The notes under the pieces: model-generated | The model's input: the letters and a program-made list of their open reading frames with translations, nothing else | Database searches by the model: none | What the model was told of the DNA's origin: nothing | Position numbers and translations under genes: made by a program | Shown: one piece after another, positions 1-7,130 of the stretch | Layout: each line of letters opens with the position of its first letter | Position numbering within the stretch: the stretch's first letter is position 1 | Source of the DNA: Thermoplasmatales archaeon SG8-52-3 | GTDB lineage: Archaea > Thermoplasmatota > E2 > DHVEG-1 | Direction of reading: 5' to 3' | Length of the DNA stretch: 32,676 nucleotides | Assembly (NCBI GenBank): GCA_001595915.1 | Contig: LSSG01000074.1 | Coordinates: 1-32,676 of the forward strand

Positions 1-350
1 ATTATTTCATATCAGCAACCGATCCAGATGATGATAATGTGTTTTATTATATAGACTGGGGAGACGGAACATTCGAGGATTGGGATGGACCATACCCATC
101 TGGTCTAAATATAACAAAGACACATTCTTGGCCACCAGCGACAAAAGTATATGAAATACAGGTTAAAGCAAAAGATATATATGGTCTTGAGAGTGATTGG
201 GGAACAATGTATGTATTTGTTTTGAAGGGTAGACCAACAACAAACTCTTTAATAATGCGACTTTTTATAAGATTGATTGAAAGATTCCCTATGTTTGAAA
301 AAATGCTTACATCTAGTTACATATTTAATTGGTTCATGAGATTTAACTAG
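1..350 (+). CDS. PKD-domain surface protein, C-terminal fragment (5' end outside window)
   Basis: The frame is open from base 3 with no start needed (YFISATDPDDDN...), so this is the 3' end of a longer gene. The visible part is one PKD/Ig-like module: the acidic DPDDDN turn, the WGDG signature, and the closing strand QVKAKDIYGLESDW, which closely matches the PKD modules of the papain-like protease at 12420-14849. After a basic linker (GRPTTNS) comes a roughly 30-residue hydrophobic/basic tail containing ERFPMFEKML, also shared with that protease. PKD modules usually serve extracellular adhesion or spacing. I infer a secreted, surface-held protein; the function of the missing N-terminal part is unknown. 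Confidence 0.85.
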   Translation, partial: YFISATDPDDDNVFYYIDWGDGTFEDWDGPYPSGLNITKTHSWPPATKVYEIQVKAKDIYGLESDWGTMYVFVLKGRPTTNSLIMRLFIRLIERFPMFEKMLTSSYIFNWFMRFN

Positions 351-473
351 AAATATACATTTTTTCTTCTTTTTCTTTTTTTATATTTTATAAGATTGTT
401 TATAATTCGAGATATCTAAAAGAATTTTATATGTATCTTTTTTAATATATATTATTAAATATTAAGCATAAGA

Positions 474-481
474 TTTAAATA
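474..481 (+). promoter_or_regulatory. TATA box for candidate small RNA
   Basis: TTTAAATA preceded by a purine-rich stretch (AAGA), a good archaeal BRE/TATA layout. A start about 25 bases downstream falls at about 501, exactly where a GC-rich island begins in otherwise very AT-rich DNA. Confidence 0.35.
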
Positions 482-500
482 ATTATACAAATATTATAAT

Positions 501-582
501 GTTAGGAGATGACATGCAATCGTCGGGACAAAGGGCGGACACCTAGAGGTAAATATATAAATTTTATCATTTTTTATTTTTT
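501..582 (+). ncRNA. Candidate small RNA or leader peptide transcript
   Basis: In the otherwise AT-rich gap between 351 and 721, bases 501-548 are much richer in G and C than their surroundings. A TATA box lies at the right distance upstream and a T-rich stretch (570-582) follows that could end transcription. The same island holds AGGAG (504-508) followed after 5 bases by ATG at 514 and a 10-codon frame (MQSSGQRADT, stop 544-546), so a leader peptide is the alternative reading. I could not match it to tRNA, 5S, SRP, RNase P or clear C/D box motifs. The rest of 351-721 holds only AT-rich spacer and the promoter below. Confidence 0.3.
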
Positions 583-674
583 AAGATTTAAGAATTAACT
601 CTACAGTTTGATTTAAAAACAATACAATAATTTTTTATTTATATTAATAGAAAAATATATATATCATAAGATAC

Positions 675-688
675 ACAATATATATTGT
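675..688 (+). promoter_or_regulatory. Palindromic TATA region of DUF6015/wHTH operon
   Basis: ACAATATATATTGT is a perfect 14-base palindrome with a TATATATA core. A start about 25 bases from its centre falls near 707, which is downstream of a possible TTG start at 698 and upstream of the ATG at 722. The position therefore also decides the start codon of the next gene. A palindrome over TATA is a typical place for an archaeal repressor to bind. Confidence 0.45.
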
Positions 689-721
689 CTATAAAAATTG
701 GATACTAAAAAATGGGATAAT

Positions 722-1132
722 ATGAGTATTATTACTTTGGATATTTTATCAAAAGCAATAGCAAATAGGGTGGGTATAGATATTGAAGAAGCGCGAAGAA
801 ACGCTGGTTTTGTCCTTGATATATTTGGTTTTGCTGATCGTGTTATTGATAACGTTTTAAATAATGAGGATAGACAATTATTTTATTTGTTAGAAGAAGA
901 AGGAATGTTAACAACAGATCAAGAAGATACAATATTATATGATGGAAGAGAATGGCGTACTCATTATTGGGTGCTTAAGAAAAAAACAATTATTAGATTT
1001 GCAAAAAATAAAAATAGCTGTTTAAAGAGTGTTATATCAGATAAAAAAATATGGGATATTTCAGATAGAAGCATATACGATTCTCTTACAGAAGATAATT
1101 GGGCTATAAGAAAAAGAGCTAAATATGAATGA
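722..1132 (+). CDS. DUF6015-like protein
   Basis: 136 aa from ATG 722. The frame could begin at TTG 698, but that lies upstream of the predicted transcription start, and MSIITLDILSKAI is how I recall this family beginning. It resembles DUF6015 proteins, small proteins of unknown function that I associate with Thermoplasmata; the recognisable stretches are IDIEEARRNAGFVLDIFGF, RVIDNVLNNEDRQLFYLLEE and DGREWRTHYWVL. No signal peptide or membrane segment is seen, so it is probably cytoplasmic. The helical, charged LEEEGMLTTDQED part suggests a protein-binding or regulatory role, but no catalytic motif is visible. It overlaps the following helix-turn-helix gene by 8 bases, so the two are likely co-translated. 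Confidence 0.7.
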   Translation: MSIITLDILSKAIANRVGIDIEEARRNAGFVLDIFGFADRVIDNVLNNEDRQLFYLLEEEGMLTTDQEDTILYDGREWRTHYWVLKKKTIIRFAKNKNSCLKSVISDKKIWDISDRSIYDSLTEDNWAIRKRAKYE

Positions 1133-1514
1133 TAATATGATGCAAAATTATACAAATAAGATAAGTCCATTTGATAGAAAAGCAATTAAGCTATTTACAG
1201 AGCTTGGAATGCAAAAAAATATTGCTAAAACTTTATTATACATTTCAAAAAATGGTGGATGTAAATCAGTTGAAATCGAACAAGAAACAAATCAAAGACA
1301 ACCAGAAGTATGTGCAGCAACTAATGAGCTTTTGAAAAAAGGATGGATAACTAAACGAGATTTTAAGAAAAAAAGAAAAGGAAGACCAGTTCAAATTTAT
1401 AAGCTTGCTTACTCAATTAACGAAATAATTGCACAAATTGAAATTGAGAAGATACAAGAGTTTGAAAAAATAAAGAAAGAATTTTCTTATCTAAAAAACC
1501 TTGTTGGTAAATAA
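1125..1514 (+). CDS. Winged-helix transcriptional regulator
   Basis: 129 aa. Residues about 17-95 form a winged helix of the MarR/TrmB-like type: LGMQKNIAKTLLYISKNGG (helix 1-2), CKSVEIEQETNQRQPEVCAA (recognition helix), then a basic wing KKKRKGRPVQIYKL. A C-terminal amphipathic helix (about 98-126, rich in I/E/K/L) probably dimerises. The gene overlaps the DUF6015-like gene, so they form one operon behind the palindromic TATA box at 675-688, making autoregulation plausible. The start is uncertain (ATG 1125, 1137 or 1140); no strong ribosome-binding site is seen, which fits translational coupling. Target genes are unknown. Confidence 0.75.
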   Translation: MNDNMMQNYTNKISPFDRKAIKLFTELGMQKNIAKTLLYISKNGGCKSVEIEQETNQRQPEVCAATNELLKKGWITKRDFKKKRKGRPVQIYKLAYSINEIIAQIEIEKIQEFEKIKKEFSYLKNLVGK

Positions 1515-1556
1515 TTAGAATTAAGTTTTTAATAAAGGGGTAAATGAAAGGAGTTA

Positions 1557-1584
1557 GCCATGGGATTTTCTAATATCCCATGGC
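1557..1584 (+). terminator. 10-bp perfect hairpin after wHTH gene
   Basis: GCCATGGGAT and ATCCCATGGC pair perfectly around the 8-base loop TTTCTAAT. It lies about 40 bases after the wHTH stop and is followed by A/T-rich DNA without a clean T-run, so it may be a terminator, an RNA-stability element or an operator. AAGGAG at 1548-1553 and ATG at 1560 would give a 9-codon frame (MGFSNIPWQ) inside the hairpin; I regard that as a by-product of the repeat. The rest of 1585-1696 is almost pure A/T. Confidence 0.45.
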
Positions 1585-1696
1585 AATAATATTTTGAAAA
1601 ATTTAAAAAATAAGCAAAAATATTTATATTATATATAATAATATATAATATATTGATGATAAATAATTATGTTTTGGATCCTTAGAGGTAGAATTT

Positions 1697-1990
1697 ATGG
1701 ATGAAAAAAATACTTCATCAATAAAAAATGCAATTGAAGATCTATTAGAAACAAGTATATTTAAAGAAATTTCAAAAAGAAACAACAAAAACTTTGCAGA
1801 AAAACTTGCAGTATGGCTGGTAAGATATATTTTAATGATTTCATCTATGAATGAATCATTAAAAATTGATTTAGAAGAAGTATTATATAATTTACATGGT
1901 GAAAAATTTAGAAAAATAATAGAAGTTACTGAAAAAACATTTTATAAAATTAAAAAAGATTCTGAGAATTTTGATAATTATATTTGGTAA
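1697..1990 (+). CDS. Hypothetical helical protein
   Basis: 97 aa, with GAGGT (1685-1689) 7 bases before the ATG, so probably a real gene. I do not recognise it. The sequence is predicted mostly helical, with a hydrophobic central segment (AEKLAVWLVRYILMISSM, about residues 34-51) that could be a buried helix or a weak membrane helix, and a basic/acidic C-terminal helix (GEKFRKIIEVTEKTFYKIKKD). No cysteines and no catalytic motif. It stands alone between the regulator operon and the pilin cluster on the same strand, and its composition resembles the neighbours. Confidence 0.6.
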   Translation: MDEKNTSSIKNAIEDLLETSIFKEISKRNNKNFAEKLAVWLVRYILMISSMNESLKIDLEEVLYNLHGEKFRKIIEVTEKTFYKIKKDSENFDNYIW

Positions 1991-2316
1991 AAAAATAGTC
2001 TATTTTTACTTACCAGTTACCATTACAATTTTATATCAAGAGGATTTAATAGAATGCTTGTGTATATAATGATAAAATAAATAAAAATATTTTTTAGATA
2101 ATACTATATATTTAAATATCAAATAAAGTATTAATGCTACTGAAGTGGATGGGATGTTTGCACTAGATTACCTTAGGCATATTTTTCTAAATTTGACTAA
2201 ATTATCAAACCTATTATCTAAAATGATTTATTTTTTCCTATTTGACATTTTGTCAAGGAATGTTTATATAGCATCATTAAGAGAATATAACATCAAAGGA
2301 GAGAAGAAGAAACATT
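1991..2316 (+). promoter_or_regulatory. Intergenic region with pilin promoter and operator-like palindrome
   Basis: This 326-base gap contains no convincing gene. Near its end is TTGAC-ATTTT-GTCAA (2242-2256), a perfect 5+5 inverted repeat, followed six bases later by the TATA box TTTATATA (2263-2270). The predicted start near 2293 is just before AAAGGAGAG (2295-2303), the ribosome-binding site of the large pilin gene at 2317. An activator or repressor binding the repeat would sit right beside the TBP/TFB site. Confidence 0.45.
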
Positions 2317-5300
2317 ATGCTAGAGGGTAAAAGGATTTTTAAAAAAATAAATAATTCTGCAGTATCTGAAGTATTAGGAACAGTTTTAATTTTAGCAATT
2401 TCTGTTGTAATTTTAACATCAGTATATATTGCTGCATTTACACTGCCCCAATCTAATAAGGCGCCGAAGATAAATGTTGTTGGTATGACTGCAAATGATG
2501 AAGATATAATACTTTCTCATCAAGGAGGGGATGATTTATCACTTGATTCAATATTAATTTTAACTATTGGCGGAAAGGAAATTAAATATAAAATTGAAGA
2601 TTTATTAGATGAAGAAGATAAAGAAGATGGATATTGGAATATTGGTGAAGAAATATTTATAAACTATGATATTAGAAATTTACTTGTTGAAGTAAAAATA
2701 ATTGACGCAGAATCTAGCTCAGTAGTTATGATGGGGCTTCTTCAGGAAGGAATGCTATTAAGAGACCCTTATACTTTTACCTTTAATGCAACAGACATTA
2801 CAGCAAATTCTGCCAAATTAATAATGAAATATAATTTTTGGGATAAATCTGGTTCAGTCAGATTTGCTTATAGAGTAACAGCTGGTGCATGGATCTATAC
2901 TTCGTGGGTAGTAAAATCAGGAGAAGATAATTATGAGTTAGTTATTAATGGACTAATTTATAATACTCAATATGAATATAAAGCAGAACTTAAATGGGGA
3001 ACTAATCAAACCGATGGTGGAGTTAAAACCTTTACTACTTTATCACCAACAGTTGACACTCTTGATGCAACAGATATAAAAACTAAAACAGCTAAACTTT
3101 GGATGCAATATGATTTCAAAGGACTTTCTGGATCAATTAGTTTTTCTTATAGACCTCAAGGTGGAAGTTGGATTAATACACCATGGGTTGCTATGTCTGG
3201 CCAAGGTACATATTCAGAGGAAATTGATGACCTAATACCAAAAAAAGATTATGAATTTAAAGCTAGAATTACCTATGATGTTGTAACAAAAGAGGGCAAC
3301 ATTAAAACATTTATTACTTGGTCAATTATAATGGGTATTTGGCATTTCTCAGAAGGAACAGGTACAATTGCTTATGACACTTCAGGACTTGATAACCATG
3401 GTACATTATTTGGACCACCCCAATGGATACCAGGTTTAAATTCAACTGGGTTAGGTTTTGATGGAATTGATGACTATTTAAGAGTGTTAGATTCAAATAG
3501 TTTAGATATTTCTGAAGAACTAACTGTAGAAGCTTGGATTAAACCTTTAGAAAAAAGTGAGGGATATATTGGAGATATAACTAATAGTTTAATTGATTCC
3601 TCATGGTTTGGTCCTAATTATGGTCGAGACTCAGACATAATTCACATATCTGGAACAATATATGCTGTTTGTTTTAGAGGAGATTATGATGATGGCTATA
3701 TTGCCACTATTTCGATAAAAAATGATGGAATTATAAAAAATGTTATTGACTACTTAGAATTTGATACCATTAATTGTTATGATCCTGATATAATTCATGT
3801 TACAAACAATATTTATGCAATTGCTTATGAAGGTCCTGATTTTGATGGATTTTTAAAAACAGTTGTAATAAATACAAACGGTCAAATAAATGATGCAGTA
3901 ATTGATACTTTAGAATTTGATACCATTAATGGACTAGATCCAAATATTATACAAGTGAATGGAAATAATTTTGCTATTGCATATTGTGGTTTGAATAATG
4001 ATGGTTATGTTACATCTATTGAAATCTTAGATACAGGTATGATTACTGATACGATTATCGATACAACAATCTTCTTTAATACCGAATCAGGAAGTTCAAT
4101 AGCCGAACCTAAGTTTATTCACGTTGGAAATAACTATTATGCAATAGTTCATAGAAACCCTGATGATGATGGTGAGGTTCGAACAATTATAATTTTAGCA
4201 GACGGAACCTTTACTAGCGCACTACATAGTGATGGATCTTATACAGATAAATTTGTATTTGACGGTTACGATGGTTGGGATCCTGATATTGTTCATATAA
4301 ATGGAAACATATATGCAACATCTTACAGAGGAAGAGATGGAAGAGGTGCATTGACGACAATTAATATTGATGCTAATGGAGTAATTCAAAAAGATATAAT
4401 TGATAAATTCTATTTCGATCCAAACAGTTGTTATGAAACAAGAATAGTGTATTTAACTGGTAATTATTATGTAATAGTTTATAGAGGACTTGATAATGAT
4501 GGTTTTATAATAGTTGTAGAAATTGCATTGGATGGTCAAATAACTGATTCTGTAATTTATTCAAATGAATTTGATACAAGTGATTGTTATAAACCAATAA
4601 TATCTCATTACACAGGAGATATATTTATAATTGCTTATACCAATTATAATGAAGGTTATATAAAAACAGTTAACATCACTTCAACACCTACTGTTTCAGA
4701 AATACAAGTTTCACGATATACTATTTTTGATTTTATTGACCCAGATATTATCAAAGTAAATAATGATATATATGCAATTGTTAGTCAAGATCTTGATGCA
4801 GATGGATACCTCCGAACATTACAAATTTTAGATGATGGAGATATTTCAAATTTATTTATTGATATTTTAGAATATGATTTAATAAATGGCCGAGATAACA
4901 AAATAATTAATGTATATGGAAATATTTTTGCAATAGTATATCGCGGACTTTATGATGATGGTTATGTTAAAACAGTTGAAATATTGAATGATGGAGATAT
5001 CAAAGACGATGCAGTTATTGATAGCCTTGAGTTTGATACTTCGAATTGTTTTGAACCAGACATTATTCATGTATATGGTAATATTTTTGCTATTGTTTAT
5101 CGAGGTACAAACAATCATGGTTTTATTAAAACAATAGAGATACTAAATTCTGGTCAAATTACTGATACATTAAAAGATTCACTTGAGTTTGAAACTAGTT
5201 ATTGTTATGAACCAGAGATTATACAAATATCAGGAAATGTTTATGCAATTGCTTATCGAGGTTATGATTATGATGGATTTTTAAAAACTGTTGTTATAAT

Positions 5301-6138
5301 GGATAATGGGGACATTGTAGATACGGTTGTTGACTCTTATGAATATGATACATCAAATGGTTATGAACCTGAGATTATTAATATTTATAATAATGTATAT
5401 GCAATTTTAAATTCATATCAATATGCAGGGGGATACATTTCAACTCTTGAGATAGCAAATGATGGAACAATTACTAAAAGCATCATAGATCGCTATAGAT
5501 TTGATACAAATAATCCAAGTGGCGATGATGACGCCTATGATCCGCAGATTATTCATATTGACGACTGGATTTATGCAGTAGTTTATCGTGGCGAATATAA
5601 TGCCTATATAAAAACTCTTAAAATTGGAAATTATGGTGACATTTCAGATGCAAATGATGACTATTTATTGTTTGACTCAAATGGCTATGTACCACAAATA
5701 ATACATTTAGATGGAAATATTTATGCTATAGCTTACACTGGAGTAAATTCAAATGCAGAAATTAAAACAGTCGAAATAATTCCAATAAACGCAACATGGC
5801 CAAGGCCAGTTGTTTATAAAACAAGTGCATATGGTCTTCAATCAGATGGAATATCAGTTTTTGCATACATAAATAATAATATTATAACAGCACCACTCTC
5901 ATCAGATTTTAACTATGTTGTATTAACATTTAATAGCTCTTTAAGTTCATATCAGATGAAATTATATATCGATAGTATTCTACAAGATGAAATTAATGTT
6001 TCTGGTTTAATAAGCATCAATAGTAATAATCTCATAATGGGAGATGATTACAATTGTATAATTGATGAAGTAACAATTTGGAATGTTGCATTATCAGAAG
6101 CGCAAATATTGGATAATTATAATTTATTCTCACCCTAA
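2317..6138 (+). CDS. Giant type IV pilin-like protein with split LamG and 14 propeller repeats
   Basis: 1273 aa. Residues 1-45 are an archaeal type IV pilin start: a basic segment, a class III signal peptide (KINNS|AVSEVLG, cleaved by a PibD/FlaK-type peptidase) and one hydrophobic helix that packs in a pilus core. Residues 50-145 form a beta domain shared with the gene at 7131. Residues 150-240 and 245-335 are two FN3-like modules. Residues 338-410 are the first half of a LamG/concanavalin-like fold (GIWHFSEGTGT, DTSGLDNHGTL, GFDGIDDYLRV, LTVEAWIKP). Residues 425-1163 are 14 repeats of about 53 aa, and 1164-1273 supply the other LamG half (FNYVVLTFNSS, MKLYIDS, IIDEVTIWNVALS). LamG domains often bind sugars. 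Probable role: a surface adhesin, tip pilin or minor pilin; this is inferred. Same-strand neighbours 6171 and 7131 are also pilin-like. Confidence 0.85.
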   Translation: MLEGKRIFKKINNSAVSEVLGTVLILAISVVILTSVYIAAFTLPQSNKAPKINVVGMTANDEDIILSHQGGDDLSLDSILILTIGGKEIKYKIEDLLDEEDKEDGYWNIGEEIFINYDIRNLLVEVKIIDAESSSVVMMGLLQEGMLLRDPYTFTFNATDITANSAKLIMKYNFWDKSGSVRFAYRVTAGAWIYTSWVVKSGEDNYELVINGLIYNTQYEYKAELKWGTNQTDGGVKTFTTLSPTVDTLDATDIKTKTAKLWMQYDFKGLSGSISFSYRPQGGSWINTPWVAMSGQGTYSEEIDDLIPKKDYEFKARITYDVVTKEGNIKTFITWSIIMGIWHFSEGTGTIAYDTSGLDNHGTLFGPPQWIPGLNSTGLGFDGIDDYLRVLDSNSLDISEELTVEAWIKPLEKSEGYIGDITNSLIDSSWFGPNYGRDSDIIHISGTIYAVCFRGDYDDGYIATISIKNDGIIKNVIDYLEFDTINCYDPDIIHVTNNIYAIAYEGPDFDGFLKTVVINTNGQINDAVIDTLEFDTINGLDPNIIQVNGNNFAIAYCGLNNDGYVTSIEILDTGMITDTIIDTTIFFNTESGSSIAEPKFIHVGNNYYAIVHRNPDDDGEVRTIIILADGTFTSALHSDGSYTDKFVFDGYDGWDPDIVHINGNIYATSYRGRDGRGALTTINIDANGVIQKDIIDKFYFDPNSCYETRIVYLTGNYYVIVYRGLDNDGFIIVVEIALDGQITDSVIYSNEFDTSDCYKPIISHYTGDIFIIAYTNYNEGYIKTVNITSTPTVSEIQVSRYTIFDFIDPDIIKVNNDIYAIVSQDLDADGYLRTLQILDDGDISNLFIDILEYDLINGRDNKIINVYGNIFAIVYRGLYDDGYVKTVEILNDGDIKDDAVIDSLEFDTSNCFEPDIIHVYGNIFAIVYRGTNNHGFIKTIEILNSGQITDTLKDSLEFETSYCYEPEIIQISGNVYAIAYRGYDYDGFLKTVVIMDNGDIVDTVVDSYEYDTSNGYEPEIINIYNNVYAILNSYQYAGGYISTLEIANDGTITKSIIDRYRFDTNNPSGDDDAYDPQIIHIDDWIYAVVYRGEYNAYIKTLKIGNYGDISDANDDYLLFDSNGYVPQIIHLDGNIYAIAYTGVNSNAEIKTVEIIPINATWPRPVVYKTSAYGLQSDGISVFAYINNNIITAPLSSDFNYVVLTFNSSLSSYQMKLYIDSILQDEINVSGLISINSNNLIMGDDYNCIIDEVTIWNVALSEAQILDNYNLFSP
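3589..5805 (+). repeat. 14 tandem beta-propeller-like repeats inside the LamG fold
   Basis: Fourteen protein repeats of 50-58 aa can be read by eye. Each follows PDIIHVxGNIYAIVYRG - xxDDGYIKTVEI - xxDGxITDxVID - xLEFDT, i.e. four short beta strands as in a propeller blade. Fourteen equals two seven-bladed propellers, the commonest size, so a double propeller is a reasonable model. The later blades (9-11) are the most alike, suggesting recent duplication; blades 3, 4, 7 and 14 have diverged most. The DNA is not a perfect tandem repeat. Confidence 0.8.
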
Positions 6139-6170
6139 ATTTAATTATAAAATATAATGAAGGTGGACAG

Positions 6171-7058
6171 ATGAAGAAAGGAAGAATCAAAAAAATCTTT
6201 AGAATATCAGATAATAACGAAGGAGCTGCCGGAATAATTGTTGCAGTGATGCTAATAGGACTTTTTTTTACCTTTTTATCTGTAATTCAATTAACATATA
6301 TACCTGATTGGTCAGAAGAAAGAGAAGCTGAACATATGGAAAAAGTTGCGGAGCAGTTCACACAATTAAAATTTGCAGTAGACGTCTTATCAAGTATTGA
6401 GCAAATTGGTAATAAAATTACAACAGCCGTAACATTAGGAACAAATGAAATTCCTTTACCACTATTTCTAAAATCAGAAAAATCATTTGGTTATCTTAAA
6501 TTGATATCAGATGAATGTATGATTAATATCACTGATAAAACTCCATCATCTTATAATTATATCCTAGGAAGTATTAGATATTCACCAAGAAATTCAAGAT
6601 ATATCGAAACAGATTATATATATGAAGCAGGTGGTATTATTACTAGTCAGAAATTAGGTAATACAATGTATATCATGCCTTATTTTTCTGTTGACTATTC
6701 AGGAAATGTTGTTATAACTTATGAAACGATAGATTTTATTGATATCGCAGGTAAAAAATATACCACAGGTCATGGTATTAGCCAGATACAGCTTGAATAT
6801 AAAAGTAAAAATACTGATACAATAAATAATGTTGATGATCTCATAATTTCAACACATTATATGGGAGCATGGCATAATTTCTTTAATGACACTCTTGGAT
6901 CCGCGGGTCTTACATATGGTGCAGCAAATGATTTTGAAATTATTGAAAATGAAATTGATAACGAAATTACAATAGATTTCAACGATGCGCTAACAGTTGA
7001 TCTAACCTTAATTATTACTGAAATTAATATCCAAATAGGTCCAGGATGGAGTAATTAA
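6171..7058 (+). CDS. Pilin-like membrane-anchored surface protein
   Basis: 295 aa with GGTGGACAG just before the ATG, 32 bases after the giant pilin gene. A basic N-terminus (MKKGRIKKIFRISDNNEG) precedes one hydrophobic helix (AAGIIVAVMLIGLFFTFLSVIQL, about 20-42), then a short helix EEREAEHMEKVAEQFTQLKFAVD and a beta-rich extracellular domain with repeated I/T/N-rich strands to the end. This layout (class III-like start, helix, heptad-type segment, beta sandwich) is typical of archaeal pilin-like proteins encoded next to pilins, which I know from other euryarchaea. I infer a minor pilin or assembly partner in the same operon; no enzyme motif is seen. Confidence 0.65.
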   Translation: MKKGRIKKIFRISDNNEGAAGIIVAVMLIGLFFTFLSVIQLTYIPDWSEEREAEHMEKVAEQFTQLKFAVDVLSSIEQIGNKITTAVTLGTNEIPLPLFLKSEKSFGYLKLISDECMINITDKTPSSYNYILGSIRYSPRNSRYIETDYIYEAGGIITSQKLGNTMYIMPYFSVDYSGNVVITYETIDFIDIAGKKYTTGHGISQIQLEYKSKNTDTINNVDDLIISTHYMGAWHNFFNDTLGSAGLTYGAANDFEIIENEIDNEITIDFNDALTVDLTLIITEINIQIGPGWSN

Positions 7059-7098
7059 TTATTTATCATATTCAAATAATTTGATTTGAAATTAAAAC

Positions 7099-7123
7099 AC
7101 CTTATATAATTCGATAATAAGGT
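7099..7123 (+). promoter_or_regulatory. TATA box inside inverted repeat before second pilin gene
   Basis: ACCTTAT (7099-7105) and ATAAGGT (7117-7123) are perfect inverted arms around 11 bases. The left arm runs into the TATA box TTATATAA (7102-7109). The start about 25 bases downstream falls on the ATG at 7131, so the mRNA may be leaderless, with a repressor site over TATA. Confidence 0.4.
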
Positions 7124-7130
7124 TTATAAT

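Noticed and set aside
698-721. Upstream TTG start for the DUF6015-like gene
   Set aside because: It would lie before the predicted transcription start and extends beyond the usual start of the family.
1560-1589. 9-codon frame MGFSNIPWQ with AAGGAG upstream
   Set aside because: It lies entirely in the perfect hairpin, and both inverted arms explain the sequence. No known short peptide matched.
1622-1652. A/T repeat as replication origin
   Set aside because: No ORB-like G-rich elements, no Cdc6/Orc1 gene nearby; plain A/T low complexity is common in this window.
2145-2330. 61-codon frame upstream of the giant pilin
   Set aside because: No ribosome-binding site, overlaps the pilin start, covers the palindrome and TATA box, and the hydrophobic composition follows from A/T-rich DNA.
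3589-5805. CRISPR-like or microsatellite repeat
   Set aside because: The periodicity is at protein level (about 53 residues) with diverged codons; no identical DNA repeats or spacers.
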